A DNA stretch of 64,000 nt from Strobilurus pachycystidiatus (lineage: Eukaryota; Basidiomycota; Agaricomycetes; Agaricales; Physalacriaceae): the NCBI GenBank assembly GCA_019915135.1, contig JAHLMK010000004.1:248001-312000 (forward strand), given 5' to 3'. Shown in pieces: positions 24,001 to 36,116 of this stretch. The notes below the pieces were generated by a model. The model was not told the DNA's origin. It searched no databases and worked only from the letters and a program-made list of their open reading frames with translations. The translations under genes and the position numbers were made by a program. Each line of letters opens with the position of its first letter. Positions within the stretch are counted from its first letter, which is position 1.

Positions 24001-24441
24001 CTGCAGGGCCGACTTCAAGTGCATCATCTGCAACTTATCTGTCGCGCCATGCCCCTCCTGCTTGCCTTGATCGGCCGCTGCAGACGAGAGCGTCGTCCCT
24101 GTCGTCGCTACACGCTGTCTTGGTGTGTATGGCACATACGCTGCCGACGATGCAGAGAGCAGCGGATGGGCCGAGTCCGAGTCGGGCGTCGAAGAGAGTT
24201 GGCGGCCGCCGCTCCGCCCGATGGATGTCGCCGGGAATTTCGAGCTCATCGTCGTACCACGACGCGGCAGTGGTGATGGTCGTCGGGCAAGGGTTCGTCG
24301 GCTGATCGGACCGAATAGCCGTGTCCCTTGTCCTTTCGGGGTTGCAACGTTTCGGTTTTCTTCTTCAAGTTCCAGGACAGCGGCCAACAAAGTTGCCCAG
24401 TGCATGCCATCGGGTTGGACTGTGCATGACTTACTAAGCAT
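21100..24441 (-). CDS. VPS9-domain protein, probable Rab5-type guanine nucleotide exchange factor
   Basis: A large minus-strand gene starting MLSKSCTVQPDGMHWATLLAAVLELEEE at 24441 and ending …MADGLRAIGAFD at 21100. The N-terminal third has Ser/Pro-rich linkers and a predicted all-beta or helical region (VRILVCQGRGHLLIPLQST). The middle carries FDDIATTVLCALHTSGNL and the helical bundle DYDYAKIMIMIEKSFCALFYDR. The VPS9 core follows: SCGECLSRLQTVYTPSEKAQ, LMIECHKIVVDGLAKLPLI, then after a disordered insert DVLFPLLIFSVVRANPPRL, the VPS9 signature, and CLVNLLAVVEFLENVD. The C-terminus is acidic (long D/E run near 21530-21620) and ends in a short helix. VPS9 proteins load GTP on Rab5/Vps21 at early endosomes. 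A final intron of about 70 bases near 21300-21370 links the last exon. Confidence 0.88.
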
Positions 24442-25075
24442 ATGTCTTTCTTGTATGTACTGAATTCGTCTCTGATCTGTATTCGCGCTGACTCTCTCTT
24501 GTCTTCCTTTTGATCAGAGTTGTAGAAAACATGGGGATTTTAACTTGAAATTGAGCTCAATCCGCAATCATCGCTCTCAACTCGTATGACTCATGGACCG
24601 CATTCTATGGTGGTGAAGGTTGCATAATGCATTGAATGCGAATACGGGTTTCTCCAATCCCGTGCTCTTGACATCTCCAGTCGAATTCATTAAGCAGCCT
24701 CAAGTCTCTTGATGTATATCAGCAAACGCCGCTGAATGTGGCCCTCGTTTCGGCTTCTTTGAGACCTCCCTCTCGTCGACCACGACCATGGCCGCCTTCG
24801 ACTCTCAGGGGACCCATACTTCGCGTATCTAGCTGAGCAAGGCCTCGGAGTGTCTTGGAAGCAGGAACGAAGGTATGAGAATGCCGGCCTGGAGAAGCCG
24901 CTTTTGCGAGAGTGACTTGGCCCCCTTGGAGCTCCCCATCTGCTGACTCGGGTATGATATCTACTATAGGCATCCGATGTGCACGGTGAATGGTGTGTTG
25001 CAATAGTCACCGTTGAAGCGACTAGAATCAGTACTATCACCTCCTCCCTTCAGGCCGTCCAAGAACAAGGCAACC
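24442..25075. other. Intergenic, no gene recognised
   Basis: This stretch lies between the divergently transcribed VPS9 gene and the large EF-hand/ZZ gene. A minus-strand open frame at 24690-25040 is basic and without known motifs, so I treat it as chance. Promoters of both neighbours should lie here. Confidence 0.5.
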
Positions 25076-28000
25076 ATGGCACACGGGCCGACCAAGTCCA
25101 GCGGTGAGATGACTTTCGATGCTTATTGGACATCTCCATAACCTGTCGCCGGTCTATCAGACAGAGTGGTGACTGCGACTCAGAGTCCAACGTTGAACGT
25201 AGTCCAGAGCGAGGGACTGCCAGAAAATGTGTTGGCCCTTGTCAAGGGCGACGTATCGCACTTTGTTGAGAACAGCACGATTCTCATGTCGGCGTTGGAT
25301 CAGGTTGGGAAGCTGCATCCGTTCATTCTAGGTATGTCGACCTTTATGTGAATCTCGACCAATTGACAATTCGTCGTAGTCACTGTGTCTGTCTTCAAGG
25401 TAGTCATCAAATTGGAGCTTGCTCGCCGAGACAATGAAGACAAGATCATGGCTCTGAACTGCATTATGTGCGATATGATGTCTGCTTTGACCCTGTGGGT
25501 GCTCTCTAGTCGGCTCCCTCGAGACGTTCTCAAGCATTCAACCAGGCTCGGGCAAATCTCCAGTCCAGAGACAAAGAAGCTCGGTCCGGATGGACTAAGT
25601 ATTGAAGCTCGATTGCGCCGACGCATGTCAAGCATCGAAGAGTCTATCACAGCCTGCGGGAAGCTATGCGATACATACAGAAAAAGGCACACCGCGCGTG
25701 AGTGTAGCTCATAGCCATGTCAAAACAGTAACTGACGTTGCGCAAGTGAAATTCTTGACCAGTATCAAGTGGCAAGCCCGATTTCAGGAAGTTACGGAAG
25801 AGTTCTCAGGTCACCAGACCGGAATCCAATTCGATCTCCAGGTCCAAGCCAGTATCGGCATCGCATCTATGAACAATGTTCTGGCCAGCATACACGGTGA
25901 TATCAAGGCGTTCATGGCAATGGTCTTCGAGCAAATTCGGACGTCCGAAGAACGGGAACTAGCCGCGTTCGTGTCAGAAAAAGGCGGACTCGCTAATGTG
26001 CTGGCGAATGATGACCTTCTCGAAGCAACATTCGCAAAGATCAAAACACGCGACGGGAAGCGGCAGCGGGCGCTGGGCCCGGATGGTAATTCGACGATGT
26101 CTCGCCAAGACCTGCGCAGTAACCTCAGGCAAGAGGTGGACCAGATTGTTGCAGAAAACCACGAGTTCTCTCAAAAGTTCAGCGCGATGAAGCTACAACT
26201 CGAAGAAGTGAAGGAAACCGTCATACATGAGAGTGATCGTGTGATAGACGCAGTCCTTTCTGGTCCTCACGATCGCATCAAAGATAGAGTGTGTCTCCTT
26301 GGAATTTAGTCACCTCCGTTCTTCAGACTCATCACTTCCAGGACGTTCACCATGTATGGAAAGAGATGGTTGGTCTCATCGTTTGTCTTTGGTAGCATCT
26401 AAACTCCACTCACCTACGATTAGGGCTGGAAAGGAAGCGTTAAAGCTCGCCACCTTGTTCTGAGGTTACACGATCATTTTCTCGAGGAGACTAATGCCGC
26501 CCTCTACACCATCAGCGAGATCGCCGGTGAGACCAATGCTCAGCCGGCTACAGACAAAGTGAAGGGTATCGTCGAGGTTGCAAACCGAGCTTATCAGTCT
26601 GCATCCTCCGAGGATCGTTGGGCACTAGAACACATGAGCGTTTATCGCGTCCATGCGCTTATTGAGGCGCTGGACAAGGACATATCCTCCTTTGTGACAA
26701 TCTCCGAAGTGAATGAGTTCACGAGTGGACGCCCTCAGTACTGGAGGTAATTACCAAGCGATTCGAGGTTGACATTGAGCTGACATGACATGCGAAGTCT
26801 CCCGCATTGGATCGCGTATTGGACTATTGGTGAAGCCACCTTGGAGTCACGTCAACCGTCAAGCTTACTTTAGAACAGGACTCGAGATGGCAAACCAATG
26901 GTACTTCCGCCGCATCCGGAAGCTCTTTTCTGAAATGCAGGTCGTCGTCAAAGTCATCCTTCCCACAAACAGACGGATCGTCTCCGAATTCCTCCACGCG
27001 TGGCAGTTAGGATTTGTTGAGGATGTCCTGGCTGGACTGCGGGACGTTGAATCCTTTGACGATGTGGACTGGGAGTATGATCCCCTGTTCTCTCGATTCA
27101 AGAGCTACGTTGTCGAGGAAGAGATCAGGCTGGAAAAGACTCTTCGATCTGTGAAGTATTTCTTGGATGACGATAACACTCTCGGCATTGTCATGGGGAC
27201 AGAGCAAACCCAGAAGGTGGATCTGTTCGCTATCTCTTCGATGAGTCGGCTAATCGAGAATGCGTAGTATCTGTTCCCACTTCTATATCTCATGCTTCGT
27301 CGGGCGTTGTGGATCATGCAGCAGGCAAAGTACGAGGTCCTGCATGAGCATGAGCTAGCCATTGTGTCTCGGTCATTGGAAGTGGTTAGAAATGCAGTCT
27401 GGGACCGCGTAGGCGCGTTGGAATGTAAGTGGGCTCATCGGCTCTTACTGTGGCGCCTCCTCACGCATTGTTGTTAGCACTCATCGGCTTGCAGACATCA
27501 AAGATTAAGGAAACCCTGCAGAGGTACTTCTATGGCATGGTATGTTGTCGATTCCAAGTCTCTCGGCGAGAATGTCCGACTGAGATGTAGGCAGTACACT
27601 CACGTTCGTGGATGGGCTACTATGAATGCTACGCGAATGCGGACTGTGACGACCGATGCCCTCCTCTTTGGTGACGTACCAGAGGCTGTCGATACCACGT
27701 ATGAACTCTCCTACAAACCTCAGATAGAGGAGATCGACCGGCTGGCGGCAACCGTATCTCAAGAAACAGCTACTGAAGGTGACGAGGAGTCCCTCTTAGG
27801 CCATTGGTACGGCGCGTACACATACGGAGCCATGCCAGGACATTCGGATGGATTTGTCAACTTTATTATTTCCGAGGCTTCACAGGTCCTGCTCGGGTCT
27901 GGAACAGACATGTGGGGAGGATTCTCCGTTCGAGGGGCAATCAAAGATGGCGGACGTCGCGTCGTTTTCATCAAGGAATATGAAATGCTACAGTATGGCC

Positions 28001-29349
28001 ACAAGACTGCTTGGCTGTACAAAGGCGTTATTAACGATGCGAGAGACGAGATCACAGGAACTTGGGGTCGTCCCGAAGGATCTGGGCCTGATTCCGGGGA
28101 CCGGACTTCCGACTTGACGGTTTCTGCAAACGACAGCGAAGACTCCGATGGTGTCGTGAGCAGCGCCTTGGAGTCGAAAGCGACAGATGGACTCGGAACA
28201 TTTTATCTTCGAAAAAAGTCCATTGAGAACGTTCTCTGTCGGCCATCGGACGAGGACTTCATAACCAACAAGGCCCGCGCATTGTGGCGGCTGGCTATTA
28301 ATCATGTCCTGCTTTCAAACAGCTCCCACACACTGAGATGGAGACATCTAAAGAGGGCACGGGAGTCCAGGAAGCGCTGGATGGACCTTATGCGGATTCA
28401 AGAGAGATGGGCTTTTGGAGGAAAGTCTTGGTCCGCTGCTGAATCCAAGGAGATGCGACAAATCAACCGCAGTACACATCCCGATGATCTCCAACTCTGG
28501 CAAACTATCAGGCTCTACAAGCGGCGAAGAGAGATTTGTTACAGGTAAGCTTCTTCTCTGTCATCTCATCATTGATCCCTGGATTGATATCGCACAGCGG
28601 GTCCGTGGAGTGCGACGCTTGCCATGAAGACCTGGTGGACACACGACTCATTTGTCTGAAGTGCTCGATTGGCGAGGTCGACTGGACCATTGATCTGTGC
28701 TCACGTTGTGGCATTGAAAAGACTGTACAATGTATCAGCCCAGACAACAAGGTGCATTCAACAGATCATAGCGTTGTACAGCTTCGCTCTACTTACTTGC
28801 GCGCCTACCGCCCGTCTCTAATTACGGAAGCTCAAAGCGTCTTGGACTGGGTTCAGTCAAACACAATGATACCTGCATTATCCTCTACAGACTCGGGTCG
28901 CGGTGTTGAGGCACCTGCGCTGGCATGCAAGATCTGTACGAAAGAAGTTTCTCGACCGTTCTGGTGCTGTATGACTTGCGGCGGTGAGCCTTCTACTCGA
29001 AGACAGGGTACTGTGACTCACTTTGACTTTGCTAGACCATGGTTTTGTATGCTGCGACTGTAATCATCGGGTAGAAAGTGGCCGCCCATGGCTCATTGAG
29101 CGCTGTGCACCAAGTCAAGATTCGGTTCACAATTGGTCCCACATCCCGATTCTTCTACCACGACAGCAGAAGACAGACGCGGACGAGCCGATATCGCTTG
29201 CCACCTTACAGGCGAAATTGGACCAGCAACAAGCTGAACAACACAGGGCGGAAGAGAAGTCTGAGGCGTTTGCAAAAGAGATGCGAGGAAGAATGGAAAA
29301 GCTTGAAAGGTTGCTCTTGCGGCTGACAAGGGACTCGGGGTCAGACTGA
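25076..29349 (+). CDS. Large EF-hand and ZZ zinc-finger protein
   Basis: About 13 exons beginning MAHGPTKSS (25076) yield roughly 1,200 residues. Order: a helical N-terminal half (SALDQVGKLHPFILVTVSVF, MSSIEESITACGKLCDTY, long amphipathic segments); an EF-hand-like loop at about 26675-26710 (DKDISSFVTISEVNEFT, with Asp1, Asp3, Ser5 and Glu12); SLPHWIAYWTIG; a further helical region; a sheet-rich calycin-like region near 27800-28200 (HWYGAYTYGAMPG…FVNFII, WGGFSVRGAIKD, LYKGVINDARDEITGTW, GTFYLRKK); and two ZZ-type Cys clusters (CDACHEDLVDTRLICLKC…LCSRCG and CKICTKEVSRPFWCCMTCG-DHGFVCCDC). It ends in a coiled coil (KLDQQQAEQHRAEEKSEAF…). An apparent in-frame TAG at 27265 lies in a 51-base intron (27214-27266 approx.) with a CTAAT branch site. 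The type is expanded in Agaricomycetes; its function is unknown. Confidence 0.85.
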
Positions 29350-29533
29350 GGTCGGACACTACATAAATGAAGCTATTGGTTAGTATATTGATTTGTAGTC
29401 TTCCTCAGTTCTACCGAAAACGATGCTTCACAACTTGAAGAGAGCCGGCAACTTTAGCGTGATCACATTACACACATGTACCCAAAAGTCCCAGGCTCGA
29501 GAAAGACAACCCCAGGAATAAGAAAAATAGTGC

Positions 29534-31025
29534 TTATGCCTTCTCACCAGTTTCGCCAGGTGTCAATGGGTTACCTTCGACCGCCGCCTCGACAGAGGCC
29601 TCCGACGCGTGAGGTGGAAGAAGGAGGCTGTCCTTCGTTGAAGCTTCTACGAGTAGCTCTGGTAGGTTTTCGCCTTGGATAACCTTCGGCGTGCCATCTG
29701 TCTGCGGTCCAAACTCGACATTCGCTTCCTTTGCCACCTCTTCGGTGTCCGCGTCATCTGTCAGAGAAAGATTCTCAGCAATGCTCGCCGTCAACTCCTC
29801 AACAGTCTCATTCGCCGTCTTCTCATCCACGGCATCATCTCCCTTTCCCTCTTCCTCGTGCTCAGCTTGCGTCTCCGCCCAAAGTTCTTCAAGTTCGTCC
29901 GACCATCCCAGCTCCTTCGCCAGCTCTCTTACTACGTCGTCACATTTTCCCAACAGAATCACGTCGTCACGTCGACGTCCAAAGTCACCCACTCTCTCCA
30001 TATTGATCAGGACGCGAGGGCAAGACGGGCTAGCCATGCCCGCGACGCTGGCAAATGGATGTACCGTTAGCGATGTACCCATCACGATTAAGAGATCGAC
30101 CATTTCCACGTTGCGAACGCCATCGATGAATTCATCGGGTAACTATTGAATCCTCAGCATGATAATCTTACGTAAAATGAAAGTGACTTGCGCTTTCACC
30201 GAAAAATACGATATCCGGTTTCACGAGGCCGGAACACACATCGCACCTCGCGATTTCCTGCTTCATGATGTGCTCTTTCATCCTCTCGTCGTCGTACGGC
30301 GTTTTACAATCAATGCATCTCTGCGTCGCGAAGCTCCCGTGAGCATGGATGACTTTGTAGGCCGGTAGTCCGGCACGTAACTCGAGGGTATCGATGTTCT
30401 GTGTAAAGCATCTATACAAAAGATTGTGTTTGTAGAGCAATTTCAGGAATGAGTGGGTCGGGGTGGGGCGAAATTTGCCAGGATAAAGTTCATGAGCCAG
30501 AGTGTAAACTAGAAATTATTCGTTAGTTAAGATTCTGGGGTGCTGTGGAGCTACGAACATGGAACGGGATCTTTACGGAAGTAACCAATGTCAAAAACGG
30601 CCTCAGCATAAGGTAGGTTTAGTCGCTCCAAGTTAGCCTATCGATGGTCAGTACGTTCCTCCACGTCGCGAATGGGGCATACGTAGAGCCCTAGTCGCCG
30701 CCTCCTCAGCTAAAGTACAGCCAGATGGCTAACATGGCTCACCGGTTTCTGGTGACCGAAAGTCAGGTATACCAGCCGACGTACTGACACCTGATAAGCC
30801 TAAGTATCCGATCCAAGTAGAACTGAGAGGAGTAAACAGACCAGCGCCTAACTGAAGGTATATTTAGCCCTGGCATTATTGATAACGGATCGGTATCCTT
30901 ACCATGAGAGTGATATTTCTGCATTTATTTGACTTTATATACTCCGCAACACCGTGTAGAGTGTTTTCGCTGAGCACCTTGTGGCTGTATTTTGAGGATG
31001 GTTGGTAAACTCGTGAGCGCGACAT
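29534..31025 (-). CDS. HST2: Sirtuin, class I NAD-dependent protein deacetylase (Hst2-like)
   Basis: On the minus strand, exon 1 (30903-31025) starts MSRSRVYQPSSKYSHKVLSE and ends in NITLM. Tiny exons then complete the NAD-binding motif [22 protein letters not shown]. After these come EAVFDIGYFRKDPVPFYTLAHEL, FTQNIDTLE, IHAHGSFATQRCIDC and CDVCSGLVKPDIVFFGE, which contain the catalytic His and the four zinc Cys, then LLIVMGTSLTVHPFASVA and VLINMERVG. A C-terminal tail of about 130 residues is strongly acidic and probably disordered. GTGLYANLERLNLP-type sequence and the FRKDPVPFYTLA segment point to the Hst2/SIRT2 branch, which deacetylates histones and cytoplasmic proteins. All catalytic elements are present. 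It is divergent from the receptor gene, about 0.8 kb away. Confidence 0.95.
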
Positions 31026-31819
31026 GGTGGCGGGAAGGAGAGCAGGTTTGATCGCGTGACATCATGGCCTAAGCTTGACACTGACAGTGACACTTTCCCT
31101 CGACATGTCCTCGACAACCATGAATCACTCTACAGCACCCCACAAAGGCCCATATTAACTCTATCTTGCGTCAACAAGCTCGGTGACTACGGCTCATCGT
31201 TGTAAATATTTTGTGGCGGCGATACGGTAGGTTCTGATCCATGAGAACATATGTTCTCGAAATCTGATCATGATCGTGGCCCGTAATATCCTCACTATGA
31301 CTCAAATAGAGCTGGGGACGATTGATATCAGAGGCCTTCCAGATCCAGAGCTCTCGTAACAATGGGCTCACCTCGTTCTACACATCACCGCCGTCTGCTC
31401 TACTCCGGGGTCCACACAAGTACAGGCAGACGTCTTGAACTTCACTACCTGTGTCTACGGAGCAGGGGCTTGAGCTGGGCTGCACTGTCATGGCATCGAA
31501 GGAATCCCTACGCTCTGTGTATACTTGTAGTGCTCTTGTTCCACTTTAGGCTACCCGCCCCACCGAGTGTGTCCCGCTCTCGTCACCAACATGTACAGTT
31601 TCCATGGCAAATTTCGCCGGCTACAGGCTTTAACCTCTATCTGGAGTCGTACAAGCACGTATCTCAATTTGGCACTCGGACGGGAGGCGGTGTCTCATGA
31701 ACGATTTCCATTTCTGTCATGGTCTTGTTCGACATGCGGACAAGGCGCGCTTATATGTATGCCAGCAAAACGATGATCATGGAGAACAAGACGCTTTCTC
31801 ATTTCTCTCTTTCTGTTCC

Positions 31820-33358
31820 ATGGCGTTCCCGCCCAACTGGCTGTTTTCTACTTGCTCTTTCATCGGTTTCGTATTATGTATGATCCCTGTGGCGTGGCAT
31901 CTTCAAGGTGGGCACATTCCGTTCCCGATTCCTCTCTCCTACTCACCACTCGATAGCATGGAACATAGGAACCTGCGCGTTTATGCTTTGGACTGGGATC
32001 GCCTGCCTGAACTTTTTCATCAACTCCATTCTCTGGAATAGTCGCTTCGACAACTTCGCACCGGTCTGGTGTGATATTTGTGAGTCTACAATTGTCATGA
32101 AGTAACAGGCTCATGCTGAAAACCTTTCCAGCCACTCATTACATTCTTGCGCTAGGCGCCGCTATACCCGCAAGCTCGCTTTGCATCAACAGGCGACTTT
32201 ATCATATCGCTACTGCCTCTACTACGAACACGAACGTGAGTCGGCTCTGCTCCAATTCACGTATGATGCAACACTTACTTTGATCCCTGACAGCGTCGTC
32301 GAGAGATCCTTGTCGATCTCTTCATTTGTCTCGGCCTCCCGATAGCGCTAATGCTGATTGGTAAGTTTGTATTTGTGGCGTTCGTATCTCCGGTCTAATG
32401 CAGCACCCTAGCCTACATTCCACAAGGCAACCGCTTCAATATCCTCGAAGAATACGGCTGCACCGTGTCCCTATACGGCACATGGGTTGCTATCGTCTTG
32501 TACAACATACCCCCCATAATCATCGGCCTCATCTCTTCTGTCTACTGTGGTGCGTTCCATCTTGATATGGTGACTCCTTCTCAAAGTCTCATGGTGTCCT
32601 TTCCCGCCACCAGCCATGACCATCCATGCTTTCAAACAGCGCGAAGCCGAGTTCAGCGCCATCCTCGCCTCGACCGTCTCCCAAGGCCTGAACCCACACC
32701 GCTACTTCCGCCTCATGGCCATCGCCGCAGTCGACATCCTCTTCACCGTCCCAATCTCCTTCTACCTCACCGTCCTCGGTGCTCAACCAGAGAACATCCA
32801 CCCGTGGATCTCCTGGGATGATACTCATTTCAACTTTGGCGCCGTCGGCGTCCTCCCTGCATCCGTGTGGCGCGCGTCGGGAGTCTACGGCGGACTCATC
32901 GAGTTGAACAGGTGGCTGATTCCTTTCGCCGCTTTCGTGTTCTTCGCGCTGTTTGGGCTGACGGGGGAGGCGAGGAAGAGATACCGGAGCGCGTGGGCGT
33001 GGATGAACAAGACTATGAGCAGGCGGGGTACGAGGAAGGGTATGATTCGGATGAGGAGTAATGCGGATCTGAGGTATGTGTCAATTCTCGATTGAACAGA
33101 GTGGAAGCTGATGTTTACGATACTAGCGCTACCTCCGGGTTTGGTGGGACACTCCCTGTTTACATGAAGCATGAGCGGAAAATTTCGTTCGACACGATCT
33201 CGATATCAGAGTCGTACTATGACGAAAGCCGCCCAGTCTCACAGATCATTGAGGTGGAGCGGCAGATTCCTTCCACTTCTCTGCCTCCACCGGTCACAGT
33301 GACTGTAACCCCGCCTGAGCCCACTTCCCGCTTTTCTTCTACGACCAGTATGGTCTAG
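31820..33358 (+). CDS. STE3: STE3-type G-protein-coupled pheromone receptor
   Basis: Seven exons (31820-31907, 31957-32079, 32132-32235, 32294-32360, 32412-32549, 32614-33073, 33127-33358) give 403 residues. Seven hydrophobic segments are visible: NWLFSTCSFIGFVLCMIPVAWHL, NIGTCAFMLWTGIACLNFFINSI, YILALGAAIPASSLCINRRLYHIA, ILVDLFICLGLPIALMLIAYI, WVAIVLYNIPPIIIGLISSVYC, RYFRLMAIAAVDILFTVPISFYL and LNRWLIPFAAFVFFALFGL. Landmark residues are LNFFINSILW after TM2, CINRRLY after TM3, and QGNRFNILEEYGC in the second loop. The C-terminal tail is Ser/Thr/Pro-rich. Receptors of this class bind farnesylated peptide pheromones at the plasma membrane. No lipopeptide (CaaX) precursor was found nearby, so it may be a mating-type receptor or a non-mating paralog. 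Confidence 0.95.
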
Positions 33359-33528
33359 ACCTCTGGAAACATTAACACATTCACGCATCATGATGTATTA
33401 CCTCGACTGCTGGCAGACAGACTTTGCTTTCGGTTCCCTTTGTATTTGATTCGCACATTGTATCCATAGCGTCTCTCGTTTTCCTAGAATCCAAGATTGT
33501 TAATATTTAGTACTCGTTATACATACAT

Positions 33529-35582
33529 TTATTTCTTCGCGTTAGGCGGCATCCAATCCGTCAGCCACTCCATCACGAACAAAATCATCTCGCCGTGAAT
33601 CTTCCTAATCTCCTCGGGTTCATCCTCTAGTTGCAAGTACCCCCACTCATCGTAGTGGTGTACCCCGTTGGGTATGACTTTGAAGGGACGCAATATGGTA
33701 TCCTCGCGGTCTTTCGCGTAATCGCTATGAGGAGTAGTCGGACGCCATGGATCCACTAAGGGTTGTTAGAGATTCAGTCAACAGAAGTCAACGGAAATTC
33801 GCACCCTCTCCGTCAATTATCGCGAGCCTATCCGCGGCAATATCAAAGTCGCCGAGTGCGTTCACCGCGGTTACGTTGGGAAGGGCTGGGACCGCAAAGT
33901 GTTGACCAGGCGGGTATGCCTGTTTACATATCTTGGACTCGTAAGCCAATGTGATGAACTTGGACACAATCGAAGGGTGTTTCGGATCCGGAGGGGAAGT
34001 CATGAAGTAGCCCCACTGCGTACAGACTTGGAACAGCCAGAGACGCCATTCCTGATCCAGAGAGGTATCCGCAAATTTGCTGTCGTCGTGGGTCCCGAAG
34101 CACTGTAGACACTTAATGTGAAGAAAATAGAGAAGAATATTGCCCACCCACATCTTCATGTGTCATATCGTCTGGGCATGATGCAACGACGTTCTGGCTG
34201 ACCGTGAGCGAGGGTATGCTAGAAAACAATCACAATACCTTCTTGATCCAAGAAGCGTAGTTTACAACGGCAAAGTCGACGGTGAGGCCACCAGGGAAGG
34301 AGATGAGACGTGAGGGATGCTCGTACTCTAGCGCCTCCACGCCGTCCATGAGCCCAAGGCCGAAGGGAGGCTTGTTCAAGGTCGCACAAAAGTCGTCAAA
34401 GCCTGTGCTTCCGAACTTTGGGTCCCAACATTTGGCTTGCCAGTATCCAAGGGGACCCTAAACCTGGATCAACTACTACAAACCGGATGTATCACGAAGA
34501 CACACCTCAAGCAAAGAGGCGAAGTCATCATTGTGTTCCAAATCGCCTAGTCCGAAGAGAGCTTTGAGTGGACCCGCCAAACGGCGATTGGACAGCAGCC
34601 TGTCGACTGTTGCGATGGTCTTTTGGATATGATTGGAGCATTTCTCCTCGGCTGCCTGCCGGATGAGGTCGAAGTACTCCCAGTATACTATACTCGCATG
34701 TGTTACACCTGGATAGTGTGAGAAAGTGACGATTGGTGAGAGTATAAGTCGCACCGCTTGAGGAGATGGCGCCATAGACGAGGTCAGGGTAGAGAATCCT
34801 CATGTGAGCAGCTCGCGCGCCGGCGTATGAACCGCCATAATAAATCCAAGGGGTATTGGGCGCTGTTAAGTCCTCATCAATGCCAGAAAATTTGACGTTG
34901 GCCATGAAGTTTGCACTGTCTGCGGCAGACTGTTCATTCGTTAGGAACCTTCGTAACTTGAGTTGAAAGCCATGTGAAAGGAGGGAAACAAGTACCTCAA
35001 CGAGTCCGTTGTCAGATTCTGAACACCGATGGATTCGCCTGTGAGGTATTTAGTAGGTAAAAGATAATGACTGGGAGAGGGAGCGCGCCGTAATAGCGAT
35101 GCTCGAGGACAACACCAACGCCGCCGGTTGCACGCGCCAGAATTTCGACGATGCCAGTGTCCAGAAAGGGTATACGATTCTGTCGCCGAATGAGCAGGCC
35201 GCCATAACAATCATCGGAGCCAGGCGCGCACCTCCCCGCTCGTTTCGCCGCCGTCGAGCACGATGACCGGACCTCCCATGCCTGGCTTGTAATGCCTGGT
35301 ATTCACCCAGTACCGCTGCTTGAAGGTGTCTCCGACGCTGTCATCGAAGTGGTCCAGCGGCTGCTCGAACCATTGCGGCGGGAACTCGGCCTTTTGCGTT
35401 ATCGCGAATTGGTTTGCCTCCTCCTGGGCGGCGATGCTAGGTGTGGACTGCCGCGCTTTCTGTTCGAGTTTCCATAGATTTACGCCCTGCGGACCAAGGA
35501 CGCGTATTCTGTCGGCGGCCGACGCGACGGCGCCGCTGGCGTCGAGCAGCGCTATGGCTAGAGCGGCCAGAGCGAGCAACAT
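33529..35582 (-). CDS. S28-family serine carboxypeptidase/prolyl peptidase, secreted
   Basis: Starts at 35582 with a signal peptide (MLLALAALAIALLDASGAVA) and continues through several exons. Family S28 landmarks: FEQPLDHFDD…DTFKQRYWVNTRHYKPGGPV near residue 70, GPVIVLDGGETSGE, a segment with VGVVLEHRYYGESIGVQNLTTDSLRYL, the nucleophile motif WIYYGGSYAGARAAHMRILYP, DLVYGAISSSG, then the Asp region FDIAADRLAIIDGEDPWRP and the His region IPNGVHHYDEWG, ending MEWLTDWMPPNAKK at 33529. The fold is alpha/beta hydrolase with Ser-Asp-His in that order. Enzymes of this family remove residues after proline from peptides and are secreted or vacuolar. All three catalytic residues are visible. Confidence 0.92.
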
Positions 35583-35677
35583 GATAGTCGGGGTCGAGTT
35601 GTTGAGACACGCGTGGTGCGACTATTCACTCTCAGCTGGGCAGGCGGTATAATACGTTGCAGAACAAGTAACGTCAT

Positions 35678-35762
35678 GGCCTTATGGTCTAGTAGCATGA
35701 TACCTCTTTTGGGCGATTACGACTGATAGAGGTGGTCCTGGGTTCAATTCCCAGTGAGGCCC
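35678..35762 (+). tRNA. tRNA-Pro (anticodon TGG) with intron
   Basis: The acceptor arms GGCCTTA and TGAGGCC pair fully with wobble. The T arm is CTGGG-TTCAATT-CCCAG and the anticodon stem CCTCT/AGAGG, with loop TTTGGG…T giving anticodon TGG. A 13-base intron (CGATTACGACTGA) follows position 37, the normal site for nuclear tRNA introns. A run of T downstream (35763 on) fits an RNA polymerase III terminator. Confidence 0.93.
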
Positions 35763-35768
35763 TTTTTG
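35763..35768 (+). terminator. Pol III terminator of tRNA-Pro
   Basis: A T-run (TTTTT) lies directly after the tRNA-Pro discriminator base, the usual RNA polymerase III stop. Confidence 0.7.
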
Positions 35769-35789
35769 TCTTTTGCCACGCCTTCCTAG

Positions 35790-35985
35790 GATGCGGCCGC
35801 CGGCGGGGGCGGCGGCCGCGGCGCTATAATCTATTACTACCCGGCTACCGGGCCACGGCGCACACGACGCACGGCGCACACGACGCACGGCGCACGTCCG
35901 TCATCAGGCCGCTGCCCTCAGCCCTGGGCAGTGAGATCGTCGACGGTGAACCCGCGTCAGGCGTACGACGTACGCCGCCCGCTAC
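35790..35985. repeat. GC-rich island with 16-bp tandem repeat
   Basis: Immediately behind tRNA-Pro the sequence turns very GC-rich (GGCCGCCGGCGGGGGCGGCG at about 35795). It contains two and a half copies of ACGGCGCACACGACGC at 35855-35894 and a palindromic CGTACGACGTACG near 35960. No coding frame is convincing. Confidence 0.7.
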
Positions 35986-36116
35986 ATAGTCATATCTCCT
36001 AGGGATCACATTTGCAGTCTTGGGCGGGGTCCAATAAGCTTGAGATGTTTCCAAAGTTCCACGATTCATTTTACAGTAAGTAATGTACATTTTCATCTCC
36101 CAGCCCACTCATCAGG

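Noticed and set aside
27214..27266. In-frame TAG in the large EF-hand/ZZ gene, suggesting a pseudogene or read-through
   Set aside because: A 51-base phase-0 intron (GTGGATCT…GCGTAG) with a CTAAT branch site removes the stop and joins the two frames cleanly.
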